Below are positions 33,924 to 42,751 of a stretch of DNA of 64,000 nt, one piece after another. The notes beneath the pieces are model-generated. The model was given only the letters and a program-made list of their open reading frames with translations, was not told the DNA's origin and did not search any database. The stretch lies in contig NZ_JANQBC010000014.1 of assembly GCF_024721995.1 (NCBI RefSeq), forward strand, positions 62,001 to 126,000. Reading direction: 5' to 3'. The DNA comes from Paenibacillus radicibacter. GTDB lineage: Bacteria > Bacillota > Bacilli > Paenibacillales > NBRC-103111. The position numbers and the translations under genes were made by a program. Numbering within the stretch: the stretch's first letter is position 1; every line of letters begins with the position of its first letter.

Positions 33924-34529
33924 ATGAAAATCCAAATCGTATTGTTTGACGGCTTCGGAGAACTTGGCTCACTCGCCCCTTTTGAGGTACTCAAAAGAGC
34001 AATTGATGAAGGTGCACCTTTTATAGTTGAACTCGTATCAAGTGAACCCAAACAAGAGATCACCACTTCATATGGAGTTACAGTTAAATTAAATGATTGC
34101 TTACGAATGGATAATCGCCCAGATCTGTTAATTGTACCTGGTGGTGGTTGGAATCATAAAGCTGAACATGGTGCACGTAAGCAAGCAGAGCTTGGAACAC
34201 TGACTGAACTGATTCGAGAGATGCATAATGAAGGAACGATCATAGCGGGTGTTTGTACAGGAGGTATGCTACTCGCAGCCTCGGGTATATTGAGTGGTCG
34301 TAAGGCGACAATGCATCGTTTGGCACAGAATGAAATCATTGAATACGGGGCAGAATTCCTTCCTTACAGAATTGTTGATCATGGGGATGTTATCACTGCA
34401 AGAGGAGTTACTTCGGGACTTGATTTGGGACTTTGGATCACGGAAAGGTTCGCCAATGCGAATATTGCAGCTGCCGTTGAATACAGAATGGAATACGAAA
34501 AGCGAGGTGTGGTTTGGATTGAGGAGTAA
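33924..34529 (+). CDS. DJ-1/PfpI-superfamily protein
   Basis: A 201-residue protein of the ThiJ/PfpI class with the nucleophile-elbow pattern in IAGVCTGGMLLAASGILSGRKATMHR (Cys at about residue 109). The N-terminus is MKIQIVLFDGFGELG. Family members act as glyoxalase III, chaperone or regulator-like amidotransferase-fold proteins; the reaction cannot be named. The ATG at 33924 with GGACGGTG is preferred; the overlap with CGNR (33903-33906) allows an alternative start at 33903. Confidence 0.83.
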   Translation: MKIQIVLFDGFGELGSLAPFEVLKRAIDEGAPFIVELVSSEPKQEITTSYGVTVKLNDCLRMDNRPDLLIVPGGGWNHKAEHGARKQAELGTLTELIREMHNEGTIIAGVCTGGMLLAASGILSGRKATMHRLAQNEIIEYGAEFLPYRIVDHGDVITARGVTSGLDLGLWITERFANANIAAAVEYRMEYEKRGVVWIEE

Positions 34530-34530
34530 T

Positions 34531-34563
34531 AGTGTGGCGATGAACTCAGTTCATCGCCACACT
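34531..34563. terminator. Terminator after the PfpI-like gene
   Basis: A perfect 15-bp stem (34531-34545 and 34549-34563) with a 3-nt loop between convergent genes. It serves both strands, being also near the bcrC stop. Confidence 0.9.
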
Positions 34564-34569
34564 ATTATT

Positions 34570-35160
34570 TTAACGTCTTGATTTTTGGCGTCTTGGCAAA
34601 ATGCGCTGTTCCAACTTCTCATATGAAGCCAGCAGTCTCTTGATGAATCTGAGATCAGGTATGAACCAATAACATATTAAGGCTGAGATGATGCCGACAA
34701 TTGCACCTACTAAGATATCAACTGGATAATGAACCCCAACCCACACACGTGAGATTGCAACACAGGTTGCTAGGACAAGCCAGAACCATCCATTTCTCTT
34801 CCGTACAAGCCAGAAAGAGGTACAAATAGAGAAGAACAAGATCGTATGATCACTTGGAAAAGAGTTGTTAATTGCATGGTCAATCAGTTTACTCACATCC
34901 GGTAGTTCGGCAAAGGGTTGATGATGCTCATGCAACTTACCCAACAATTTACCAATCACTTCAGCTAAGACAAATGCAAGTCCAGCCTGAATCACCATCA
35001 TTCGATATCGTTTAATGCCAGTAAACCAATAAAATAGCATTGCCAAAGCAAGAAAATAGATCGTGTATTCCGCTATAAAGACAACAATAGGATTTAGGAA
35101 GTCAAGTTGCTTCCCCCAATCGTTAATTAATCGAAAAATATCTGTGTTCAATTGAGACAT
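34570..35160 (-). CDS. bcrC: Undecaprenyl-pyrophosphate phosphatase, BcrC-type (PAP2)
   Basis: A 196-residue membrane protein that dephosphorylates undecaprenyl pyrophosphate and so competes with bacitracin for its target. PAP2 motifs are KLLGKLHEHHQPF (variant of K-x6-RP), NNSFPSDHTILFF (about 99-111) and SRVWVGVHYPVD near residue 150. Several membrane helices. It lies 31 bp downstream of the permease of a BcrA/BcrB-type ABC pair, the same combination known from the bcrABC bacitracin locus of Bacillus licheniformis. Confidence 0.9.
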   Translation of the reverse strand: MSQLNTDIFRLINDWGKQLDFLNPIVVFIAEYTIYFLALAMLFYWFTGIKRYRMMVIQAGLAFVLAEVIGKLLGKLHEHHQPFAELPDVSKLIDHAINNSFPSDHTILFFSICTSFWLVRKRNGWFWLVLATCVAISRVWVGVHYPVDILVGAIVGIISALICYWFIPDLRFIKRLLASYEKLEQRILPRRQKSRR

Positions 35161-35191
35161 ACTTTAAAAACCCCTGACTTTTATATTTAGC

Positions 35192-35926
35192 TTAATCGAT
35201 ATCCATTTTTTTAAAATAAACAATCGTTGCTACGAGCCCAATCACAGTTGCAGCAAGAATCGCTGCATACGAATAAAACGGTGGATAAGCAGGAACATAG
35301 CTGCTCTCTGCGATCACATGCGCAGCCGACCAAGGAAATACGGCTTTATAATCCCGGTTAGTAATTGCTACATTCCCCATCGTAATCACAGCTGTGAAAA
35401 TAATGGTAGGTACATAATTTTTGAAAAGAAAAGCGACAAACATCGTCGGTGTTGATAATAAGAAAAGCAGACTTCCTCCAATTAGAAACTCTTTCAGCGA
35501 TTGCAGGATGACACCGATCGACATTCCTTCATATTGTGCCAAAAGACCGAGAATTAATATCAACACCCACGATGTAAAGGTCAATATCATGATCCACAAA
35601 AATAACAGCACCAGCTTACTAAAGATAATTCCTATTCTAGACACGGGAATGGTTAGTAGATTTTTCATTGTATCTTCCGTAAATTCACGGATAAACAGAT
35701 AAGCGGTAATGACTCCATATAACAGTGTTCCGATAAGCAGAGTCACATACAGATTGGTATCTGACCATACATCACTGAACAGCACGGGTTTCCCGGGGTT
35801 CTTGGCCATGTTGTCCAAATAACCGATAAAAACCATAATTGGGGCTGCTACCGCACCAATCAAACTGATCATGAACATCTTAGCCCGTCTCAGCTTCAGA
35901 AGCTCGGTGTACACCAAATTAACCAA
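35192..35926 (-). CDS. ABC-2 type permease (BcrB-like)
   Basis: A 244-residue permease with six predicted helices, starting MVNLVYTELLKLRRAKMFMISLIGAVAAPIMVF. It resembles BcrB-type export permeases that act with BcrA. The TTG start at 35926 follows GGGGG at 8 nt and overlaps the ATPase stop by 8 nt; the longer frame with another TTG has no ribosome site. Probably exports bacitracin or a similar peptide, or protects its target. Confidence 0.85.
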   Translation of the reverse strand: MVNLVYTELLKLRRAKMFMISLIGAVAAPIMVFIGYLDNMAKNPGKPVLFSDVWSDTNLYVTLLIGTLLYGVITAYLFIREFTEDTMKNLLTIPVSRIGIIFSKLVLLFLWIMILTFTSWVLILILGLLAQYEGMSIGVILQSLKEFLIGGSLLFLLSTPTMFVAFLFKNYVPTIIFTAVITMGNVAITNRDYKAVFPWSAAHVIAESSYVPAYPPFYSYAAILAATVIGLVATIVYFKKMDID

Positions 35927-36842
35927 TCTTATCGCCCCCAATCATTCGGACGAAATAATCTTCCAATTTGTCTTCGCTCAGCGCAATTCTCGTAACTTCA
36001 ATCTGATGATCGACTAACATCTTGTTGATTTTACCTTGCTGACCTATATGCGAGTAGACACGAATAATCCCTTCATCACGAACCTCATAGTCGGTTATGG
36101 CCAAATGCTGTTCAAGAAGCATCACTGCCCGATTATCATTCGAGACCTGAAACTCCAGAAATTTGCGATTTCGCTGCCGAAGCTCAGTAAATGAGACCTC
36201 CTCAAGCAGTTTACCTAGATGAATGATCCCAATATGATCAGCCAACAATTCAACCTCGGATAAAATATGACTTGAGACTAGAATCGTAATTTTTCGTTCT
36301 TCGGCAAGCGATTTGATCATATTTCGAATTTCTTTGATACCAATGGGATCCAAACCATTTGTAGGCTCATCAAGTATCAACAACTCCGGGTGATGAAGGA
36401 TGGCGCGGGCAATCCCTAGCCGCTGCTTCATGCCTAAAGAAAATTTTTCAACTTTCTTGGATGGTTCGCCTTGCAGACCGACGATTTCAAGTGCTTCATC
36501 AATCGCATTCTTCGTGTGAACACCCACAAGACTTGCATTAATCATTAAATTTTCTCTAGCAGTCAGATTTTCATAAAAACCTGAAAACTCGACAATAGAG
36601 CCTACTCGCCTTAAGATCTCTCGCTGTTTGTCATATAGATGCTCCCCAAACATTTCGATTGTCCCGCTAGTTGGTTTAATCAAACCAAGCAGCATACGAA
36701 TAGTCGTCGTTTTACCAGCACCATTTTGACCGAGAAAGCCGTAGATTTGGCCTTGTTTTACAGTCATATTCAGGTCATTCACTGCAATTTGTCCACCATA
36801 TTTTTTAGTAAGTCGTGTTGTTTGTATGATTGCGGTCATCAT
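35919..36842 (-). CDS. ABC transporter ATP-binding protein (BcrA-like)
   Basis: A 307-residue ATPase: Walker A GQNGAGKTT (about 38-46), signature FSLGMKQRLGIARAI, Walker B LLILDEPTNGLD, H-loop SSHILSE. The C-terminal extension is typical of BcrA/DrrA-type exporters. The start follows GGAGG. It lies between the two-component genes (gap 90 bp) and the permease, completing the module. Confidence 0.88.
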   Translation of the reverse strand: MMTAIIQTTRLTKKYGGQIAVNDLNMTVKQGQIYGFLGQNGAGKTTTIRMLLGLIKPTSGTIEMFGEHLYDKQREILRRVGSIVEFSGFYENLTARENLMINASLVGVHTKNAIDEALEIVGLQGEPSKKVEKFSLGMKQRLGIARAILHHPELLILDEPTNGLDPIGIKEIRNMIKSLAEERKITILVSSHILSEVELLADHIGIIHLGKLLEEVSFTELRQRNRKFLEFQVSNDNRAVMLLEQHLAITDYEVRDEGIIRVYSHIGQQGKINKMLVDHQIEVTRIALSEDKLEDYFVRMIGGDKIG

Positions 36843-36932
36843 CTACACCTCCTTGAAGCCCTTCCTTATAGGCTATAGCTCAATGATAAATAGACGATTT
36901 TAAATGCTACTTAACCATTTCTTAATTAATTC

Positions 36933-37949
36933 TTAATTTTGAATCGGAAGGGTAAAGGTAAAAGTAGTCTTATGTCCCGGCTGGCTTTCAGCCCATATGG
37001 TCCCACCGTTTTTCTCGACAAGCACCTTCGTGATAGCCAGTCCCAGACCGCTTCCTCCGTACATCGGGTTACGAGAGCTCTCCGACCTATACATTCGTTC
37101 GAATACTTTCGTCAATTCTTCTTGTGGGATGCCCTGCCCCTTATCCCATATCTTCAGATGATACGCATCAGCTTGCTGCGTTAATTCAACACCTAATTCA
37201 TTGCCCTGCTGTCCATGTTGCACCGCATTTTTCACAATATTATTTAGAATTCGCTGCACGCTAAGGCGATCCGCAGTAACCGAACACTTTTTCTCCGGAA
37301 TGGACACGATCAGTTTCATGTTTGCTTGCTTCAAAGCAGGCATAATTTCAATCAGTGATTCCCTGGTCATCTCCGCTAAATCAAGTGTCTCTGGTCGCAG
37401 CGTTACCTCATCTGCATCAAGCTTAGCTAAATCGAATATTTCATCAATCAATTGTTTTAATGCTCTGGATTTTCGCGATATGATATCGAGATACTCCAGC
37501 TTTTCTTCACGAGTTGTAGCGATGTCATCATTTAAGGCATCCACGTACCCAATAATAGAAGTAAGTGGGGTTCTAATGTCATGAGATATATTAGAAAGCA
37601 GGCTTTTTCTTGCCACCTCGGATTTGATCGTCTGAACTTGAATTTTATCCAATTGGTTGATTAATTCATTGATTGTGAAAATAAACTCATTAACGACAGA
37701 GTCGTCATTCACGAGCAATCGGACGTTTACATTACCTTGACTCACTCTTCTTAGCAACTTGGTCATGCTCACTAGCTTTATTTTAAAACGAATATGCCTG
37801 AGAAAAAGTAACAATGTAATGACAACCAGAATAATAAATAAAGCCCCGCGCAGGAAATCTAGGGGCTGGTTTGTTGATTCTATCACGATAAGACCAGTTA
37901 GTATCAATAATTGCATGCCGATAAGTATAGTCGCATGATCACGTTTCAT
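36933..37949 (-). CDS. Sensor histidine kinase, intramembrane-sensing type
   Basis: A 338-residue kinase with two close membrane helices (about 8-24 and 36-54) joined by a loop of about 11 residues, the layout of BceS-type intramembrane sensors. A HAMP-like linker follows, then HisKA (SNISHDIRTPLTS, His near 123) and HATPase (NIVKNAVQHG, YGGSGLGLAITK). The ATG at 37949 overlaps the regulator stop by 11 nt; the longer frame lacks a ribosome site. Probably detects antibiotic through the adjacent transporter. Confidence 0.88.
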   Translation of the reverse strand: MKRDHATILIGMQLLILTGLIVIESTNQPLDFLRGALFIILVVITLLLFLRHIRFKIKLVSMTKLLRRVSQGNVNVRLLVNDDSVVNEFIFTINELINQLDKIQVQTIKSEVARKSLLSNISHDIRTPLTSIIGYVDALNDDIATTREEKLEYLDIISRKSRALKQLIDEIFDLAKLDADEVTLRPETLDLAEMTRESLIEIMPALKQANMKLIVSIPEKKCSVTADRLSVQRILNNIVKNAVQHGQQGNELGVELTQQADAYHLKIWDKGQGIPQEELTKVFERMYRSESSRNPMYGGSGLGLAITKVLVEKNGGTIWAESQPGHKTTFTFTLPIQN

Positions 37950-38661
37950 CTTTTTCACCTGCAAATTTATATCCAATCCCCCACACAGTCTGAATCCATT
38001 TTGGATTAGAAGGATCAACTTCAATCTTTGTTCTGAGCTTACGAATATGGACCATCACCGTATTATCATCCTCCAAATAGTTACTACCCCAAACCTGACG
38101 GAAGATTTGCGTCTTCGTAAATACTTGCTCTGGATGCGTGGCAAAAAACTTCAAAAGTTCAAATTCTTTGGCGGTCAGTGCAACCACTTTCCCGTCGATC
38201 ATCGCTGCATACTGTTTCAGATCGATCGTCAAACCTTTATAACGGATAAGCATTGCTTCCGCCTCAGCGCCAGCATCTGCTTCACTACCTAGCACCAAAA
38301 ACCGCCGTAATTGAGCTTTAACTCTCGCGACTAATTCGTTAATGCTAAACGGTTTGGTCATATAATCATCGGCTCCGATACCAAGCCCTAATATCTTGTC
38401 GATCTCTTGATCCTTAGCTGTCAAGATCAGAATCGGGATGTTCGTTAAGTTGCGTAATCTTCTGCATACTTCAATACCGTCTACTTTGGGCATCATCAGA
38501 TCTAGCAGGATTAAATCGTATTTGTGACTCTCGAACAGACGAAGCGCTTCTTCCCCATCTACTGCTGTATCAATCTGATACAATTCTCGCTCCAAATACT
38601 TTTTGACCAAATCGCGAATTTCTTTTTCATCATCAGCTACAAGTACGCGAATTTTCCCCAT
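37939..38661 (-). CDS. OmpR-family response regulator
   Basis: A 240-residue regulator: acidic pocket DDE (10-12), phospho-Asp54 in LILLDLMMPKVDG, TKPF, and winged helix (LTAKEFELLKFFATHPEQVFTKTQIFRQVW ... VMVHIRKLRTKIE ... TVWGIGYKF). An Ala-rich linker (LGSEADAGAEAEAM) joins the domains. It heads the operon with the kinase. It presumably induces the ABC/bcrC genes. Confidence 0.9.
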   Translation of the reverse strand: MGKIRVLVADDEKEIRDLVKKYLERELYQIDTAVDGEEALRLFESHKYDLILLDLMMPKVDGIEVCRRLRNLTNIPILILTAKDQEIDKILGLGIGADDYMTKPFSINELVARVKAQLRRFLVLGSEADAGAEAEAMLIRYKGLTIDLKQYAAMIDGKVVALTAKEFELLKFFATHPEQVFTKTQIFRQVWGSNYLEDDNTVMVHIRKLRTKIEVDPSNPKWIQTVWGIGYKFAGEKDET

Positions 38662-38770
38662 ACTCTCATCGACTCCATAAAATATATATTTTGTTGGACT
38701 CCATCCCTTTGATTATTTTACATAATTACTGTAGCTTTCGCGAATTTTTGAAAACTACTTAGGATGAAAA

Positions 38771-38797
38771 ACAAAAAAAGCCGCTTTTTCCGCGACT
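38771..38797 (-). terminator. Terminator after the DrrB-like permease
   Basis: AGTCGC (rc of 38792-38797) pairs with GCGGCT (rc of 38779-38784) through one G:U pair, followed by a T-run (TTTTTTTG) on the minus strand. It lies 45 bp after the permease stop. Confidence 0.75.
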
Positions 38798-38841
38798 TCC
38801 TAAGCCCATCTGATAACTTGTTAACTAAACATCATTTCTTT

Positions 38842-39609
38842 TTATACTCGCTTTTTATACGCTCTCATTGCAAAGAAATAAGCCAACAGCATGATCCCAA
38901 CACACCAAGCTAGTGCAATCCATATCTCGTTTCCAGGTGACTCGCCAGACAACAATGCACGGGTAGCTTCTACGATTGAGGTCACGGGTTGATTTTCAGC
39001 AAAAACACGAACGACGGTCGGCATGGACTCGGTTGGTACGAATGCGGAACTAATAAAGGGTAGGAAGATAATCGGATAGGAGAAGGCGCTTGCACCATCA
39101 ACAGTTTTGGCAGATAGTCCTGCAATGGCTGCAACCCAAGTTAATGCGAGTGTAAATAGTACGAGTATGCCTGCTACAGCAAGCCAAGGTAGTACGCCAG
39201 CGGAGGAGCGAAAACCCATCAAGAGTGCGACTAGAATAATGACGACTAAGGATATAGCATTAGATACGAGTGAGGTTAATACGTGCCCCCATAGCAAGGC
39301 AGAACGTGAAATCGGCATTGTCTGAAAGCGTTCGATTATACCCTTCTGGACGTCATTAAACAACCGGTAAGCGGTATAGGATACTCCGCTAGCAATCGCC
39401 ATCAGGAGAATTCCAGGTAGCAAATAATTCACATAATTATCCGTTCCAGTCTGTATGGCACCGCCAAATACATAGACGAACAGCAGCATCATCATGATTG
39501 GCATGATTGTAACCGTGATGATCGTATCCATACTACGGAAAATGTGACGCATGGAACGTCCCAGCATTACGCTAATATCGATGAAAAAATGTTTCTTTGT
39601 CGATTCCAT
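38842..39609 (-). CDS. ABC-2 export permease (DrrB-like)
   Basis: A 255-residue permease with six helices. Pattern: VYVFGGAIQTGTDNYVNYLLPGILLMAIASGVSYTAYRLFNDVQKGIIERFQTMPISRSALLWGHVLTSLV is typical of the DrrB/ABC2 group, as is AFVPTESMPTVVRVFAENQPVTSIVEATRALLSG. ATG overlaps the DrrA stop (TAAATG). It forms the exporter with the ATPase at 39610. Confidence 0.88.
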   Translation of the reverse strand: MESTKKHFFIDISVMLGRSMRHIFRSMDTIITVTIMPIMMMLLFVYVFGGAIQTGTDNYVNYLLPGILLMAIASGVSYTAYRLFNDVQKGIIERFQTMPISRSALLWGHVLTSLVSNAISLVVIILVALLMGFRSSAGVLPWLAVAGILVLFTLALTWVAAIAGLSAKTVDGASAFSYPIIFLPFISSAFVPTESMPTVVRVFAENQPVTSIVEATRALLSGESPGNEIWIALAWCVGIMLLAYFFAMRAYKKRV

Positions 39610-40380
39610 TTACTTTCCCTCCTTTTTGCCAACGATTGCGAGGAAAATCTCCTCTAGTGTCGGTTGTTTCTCAACATACTCTACCTTTGCAGATGGGAGC
39701 ATCTTCTTGAGTTCTGAAAGTGTGCCGCTCGTGATAATCCTGCCTTCATGCAGAATAGCAATTCGGTCAGCAAGATGCTCAGCTTCCTCCAAATACTGTG
39801 TAGTGAGAAATACGGTCGTTCCGCCTTCGGCAAATTCTTTGACAACCTTCCAAACCTCAATTCTTGCCTCAGGATCAAGTCCCGTTGTGGGTTCATCTAG
39901 GAAAATGATCTTCGGTTCCCCTACTAAACTCAGAGCAATATCAAGTCTACGGCGCATTCCCCCTGAGTAAGTAGATACTTTACGGTTTGCTGCATCAGTT
40001 AATCCGAAGCGTTTAAGCATGTCATCTGCAATCTGACGAGGATTCTTGAGGTATCTAAGCTTGGCAATCATCACCAGATTTTCCCGCCCAGTCAAAATTT
40101 CATCCACGGCGGCAAATTGTCCAGTTAAGCTGATTACTTGACGCACTTGATCGGGGTTAGACGAAACGTTGTATTCATTAATGACTGCACTTCCACTGTC
40201 AGGTTGGAGTAACGTTGTCAAGATTTTGACAACCGTTGTCTTGCCCGCCCCATTAGAACCAAGGAGTGCGAAGATACTCCCCTTTTCCACTTCAAAATCA
40301 ACACCCTTGAGCACTTGATGCTGCTTGTAAGATTTCACCAGTCCTTTTACCTGAATGGACTTCGATTGCAAAGTTTGCAT
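39610..40380 (-). CDS. ABC ATP-binding protein (DrrA-like)
   Basis: A 256-residue ATPase: Walker A GSNGAGKTT, signature YSGGMRRRLDIALSL, Walker [14 protein letters not shown]-loop TTQYLEEAEHLADRI, and the short C-terminal SAKVEYVEKQPTLEEIFLAIVGKK segment of the daunorubicin-resistance ATPase group. The full DrrA C-terminus is shorter here (usual length about 300). The start follows GAGGAGG. The operon is PadR, pentapeptide protein, DrrA, DrrB. Confidence 0.9.
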   Translation of the reverse strand: MQTLQSKSIQVKGLVKSYKQHQVLKGVDFEVEKGSIFALLGSNGAGKTTVVKILTTLLQPDSGSAVINEYNVSSNPDQVRQVISLTGQFAAVDEILTGRENLVMIAKLRYLKNPRQIADDMLKRFGLTDAANRKVSTYSGGMRRRLDIALSLVGEPKIIFLDEPTTGLDPEARIEVWKVVKEFAEGGTTVFLTTQYLEEAEHLADRIAILHEGRIITSGTLSELKKMLPSAKVEYVEKQPTLEEIFLAIVGKKEGK

Positions 40381-40400
40381 CGGATCCCCTCCTCTTCAAA

Positions 40401-41270
40401 TTAAATGACGGTAACTTTCGATAAATCGACGACATACAGACCTTTCAGTCCAGCATAGGTCAACTTATCCATCGTTGCACCATCAAAGCTAACGGTTTTA
40501 AATTCGCGGTAAGACTTGTTTGTCACGGAAAAAGGTAGACGGAATGACACGTTCTTGAGTGTCGCTCCTCGGAACGAAACGTCATTCAACGCGGACTTGT
40601 CAAACTTAACTCCAGTAAAGCTCATACCGTCTAAATGCATGCCTCGAAGGTCACATACGCTGAAGTTCACACCGTTAAAGTGGCAATTTATAAAGATTGT
40701 CTTTCTTAGATCGGTCTTCGTTATCGTGACATCGATCAATTTTATGTCTTTGAATTTCACTCCGTCTAGCCCTGACATATTGAAGTGGGTACGAACCAGA
40801 ATTGATTTATTAAAGTTAGCATTCGTAAGATCAAGCGTGGACAAGTTGCAGTCTGTCAGATTTGCACCGTCAAACTTAGCTTCACACGCATCACTCGTCG
40901 CAAACAAACTGCCGGTTAGGTCTGCCCCCGTAAAGTCAGCTCCGCGGAGCGCGCTCGATTTGAATTTACCTTTGTGCATTGTAACACCTGCGAAGTCACT
41001 CTTTTGCAGATCGATCGCACTGAGGTTTATCTGAACTTGTCGTTCAAGTGATCGGGAAAGGTTCGAAACCTCCAGAATCGTCTCCTCAATGTCACCAATA
41101 CTATCAATCGTCATCTTAAACGCTGTATCATCATCTTTACCTTCAGCTCTTAGTTCACTGTATCTTTCCTGTAAATCGGAGAGCAGGTCAGCCTTCAATT
41201 CGGTTACGCTTTTCACCCCGTCATATGGCGTGAAAACGCCGTTCAAATAGTTCGTTAATTTCTGATTCAT
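40401..41270 (-). CDS. Pentapeptide-repeat protein with N-terminal HAAS/DUF1700-like domain
   Basis: A 289-residue protein. Residues about 1-70 match the HAAS-type region of PadR-linked proteins (LTNYLNGVFTPYDGVKSVTELKADLLSDLQERYSEL, IDSIGDIEETI). From about 75 to 285 it is made of A(D/N)LxX pentapeptide units (ALRGADFTGADLTGSLF, DLTNANFNKS, NLTDCNLSTLDL), forming a right-handed quadrilateral beta helix. The fusion is unusual: pentapeptide proteins can mimic DNA or bind proteins. It sits between PadR and the ABC pair, so a role in signal relay or target protection is conceivable. The ATG at 41270 follows AGGGGG. Confidence 0.8.
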   Translation of the reverse strand: MNQKLTNYLNGVFTPYDGVKSVTELKADLLSDLQERYSELRAEGKDDDTAFKMTIDSIGDIEETILEVSNLSRSLERQVQINLSAIDLQKSDFAGVTMHKGKFKSSALRGADFTGADLTGSLFATSDACEAKFDGANLTDCNLSTLDLTNANFNKSILVRTHFNMSGLDGVKFKDIKLIDVTITKTDLRKTIFINCHFNGVNFSVCDLRGMHLDGMSFTGVKFDKSALNDVSFRGATLKNVSFRLPFSVTNKSYREFKTVSFDGATMDKLTYAGLKGLYVVDLSKVTVI

Positions 41271-41284
41271 CACATCAATCCCCC

Positions 41285-41614
41285 TTATAATAGATCTTCT
41301 AACACGCGCTTAGCGTAATTCCAATTGCTTTTGTTCCGGTCGTAAGTTTCCTTTCCCTTTAATGTGATCCTAAAATATTTGCGTCGTCCGCCCTGTGATT
41401 CATCGCCCCAATACCACTCGATATCGCCGTCTGCTTCAAGTCGACGGAAGCTGGAGTACATCGTTGCTTCCTTTAATTCATACTCGCCGCCTGATCGCTC
41501 GGCAATCAGCTTAACAATCTCGTATCCATAACGATCAGCCTCGGACAAGAGCCGTAATATCATCGTATCTGTATGTCCTCTCAGCAGGTCGGATGTGATT
41601 TTGTTCTCGCTCAT
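41285..41614 (-). CDS. PadR-family regulator
   Basis: A 109-residue winged-helix regulator: LLRGHTDTMILRLLSEADRYGYEIVKLIAERSGGEYELKEATMYSSFRRLEADGDIEWYWGDESQGGRRKYFRITLKGKETY. The start follows GGAGGTG. It lies 14 bp from the pentapeptide gene and leads the operon. Likely represses it and responds to a ligand. Confidence 0.92.
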   Translation of the reverse strand: MSENKITSDLLRGHTDTMILRLLSEADRYGYEIVKLIAERSGGEYELKEATMYSSFRRLEADGDIEWYWGDESQGGRRKYFRITLKGKETYDRNKSNWNYAKRVLEDLL

Positions 41615-41720
41615 TCAACCACCTCCATATTTGCATAATAAGATATATTACTGTGACTGTCAATGTACTCTTTTAATTATAATACCCCGCATGAAATAAA
41701 ATGTGCATATATAACAAAAA

Positions 41721-41741
41721 AAACCGCTCTTAGAGCGATTT
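41721..41741 (-). terminator. Terminator of the SDR gene
   Basis: A stem (AAATCGCTC / GAGCGGTTT on the minus strand, one G:U pair) followed by T residues on the minus strand. It lies about 70 bp from the SDR stop. A second stem (GAGACCAC/GTGGTCTC, 41760-41767 and 41781-41788) lies between. Confidence 0.7.
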
Positions 41742-41809
41742 TCTAATGATTAGGCAATCGAGACCACCTTATATTACGAAGTGGTCTCATTCAGAATCTA
41801 ACGAATATT

Positions 41810-42664
41810 TTATTCAAAGTAAACTGTTGACTTCGTTAGCTTTTCATATTGTGAATCCGAATCCGCGAGCTGTTTGGCCCCTTCTTGCGCTATCTGCCAA
41901 GCACTAGTCCCCATTAATAGATGTAGTGGAGGGTCAGTCATCTCCGTTAATTGCCGTATGACTTCCGCTATCTTAGCAGGATCGCTTAGAATGCCCACTC
42001 GCTCTCCCGAAACCAGAGCATTCATTCTTCTTAAGCCAGTTACAACTGGATCAATGATCGGAGTATAAGGCTCACTTATATGAGGAATATCCATAGACGA
42101 GCCTGCCCAATCTGTCGCAATGCCACCGGGTTCAACAGTCGTGACCCTGATCCCAAATGTTGCAACTTCTTTCGCCAAAACTTCCGTAAAACCATTTACA
42201 GCGAATTTGGAACTTTGGTAAGCACCAAGACCAGCACTTCCGAATCGTCCACCAATGGAAGAGATATTAATAATGGAACCTCTACCTTGCTCTCGCATAG
42301 TCGGCAGAACTGCTTTCGTCATATAGACTACGCCGAAGAAATTCGTATTCACTTGATTTTGAAAATCATAGATATCTGTATCTTCAATTGAAGCAACATT
42401 AGCATACCCCGCATTATTAACCAGCACATCTATTCTGCCAAAATGACTCAAGCCTTTGGTTACGACTGCCTTCACTTCGTCAACATCCGTAACATCCAGC
42501 TTTAACGTCAAAATACGATCTCCGTGTGCAGCCGAAAGTCCTTCTAATGATGCCAGATTACGTGCGGTTGCAATAACGTAATCCTCTTGTTGTAAAGACG
42601 CTAATACAATCTCGCGGCCTAATCCTCGTGAACTTCCGGTAATAAGCCAAACTTTATTTTTCAT
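41810..42664 (-). CDS. Short-chain dehydrogenase/reductase
   Basis: A 284-residue NAD(P)-dependent oxidoreductase: Rossmann TGSSRGLGRE (about 10-19), NNAG (about 84-87), catalytic Ser-Tyr-Lys in INISSIGGRFGSAGLGAYQSSKFAVNG, and a PGG motif. It resembles the oxidoreductases often called YusZ-like or DltE-like; the substrate is unknown. The ATG at 42664 follows AGAGGTG. It is divergent from a MerR regulator and preceded by a 19-bp-spacer promoter with a palindrome, implying direct MerR control. Confidence 0.9.
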   Translation of the reverse strand: MKNKVWLITGSSRGLGREIVLASLQQEDYVIATARNLASLEGLSAAHGDRILTLKLDVTDVDEVKAVVTKGLSHFGRIDVLVNNAGYANVASIEDTDIYDFQNQVNTNFFGVVYMTKAVLPTMREQGRGSIINISSIGGRFGSAGLGAYQSSKFAVNGFTEVLAKEVATFGIRVTTVEPGGIATDWAGSSMDIPHISEPYTPIIDPVVTGLRRMNALVSGERVGILSDPAKIAEVIRQLTEMTDPPLHLLMGTSAWQIAQEGAKQLADSDSQYEKLTKSTVYFE

Positions 42665-42696
42665 CTCATTCACCTCTCATCATTTTGTTATGATGA

Positions 42697-42727
42697 AGTA
42701 TAATGAATTCGAGTAACTCGAAGTCAA
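42697..42727 (-). promoter_or_regulatory. MerR-type promoter of the SDR gene
   Basis: On the minus strand TTGACT (rc of 42722-42727) and TATACT (rc of 42697-42702) are separated by 19 bp, the overlong spacer typical for MerR-activated promoters. Inside the spacer lies the palindrome TTCGAG-TTA-CTCGAA (42708-42722). Confidence 0.8.
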
Positions 42728-42751
42728 TAACATTTTGAAAGGTGAGCATTC

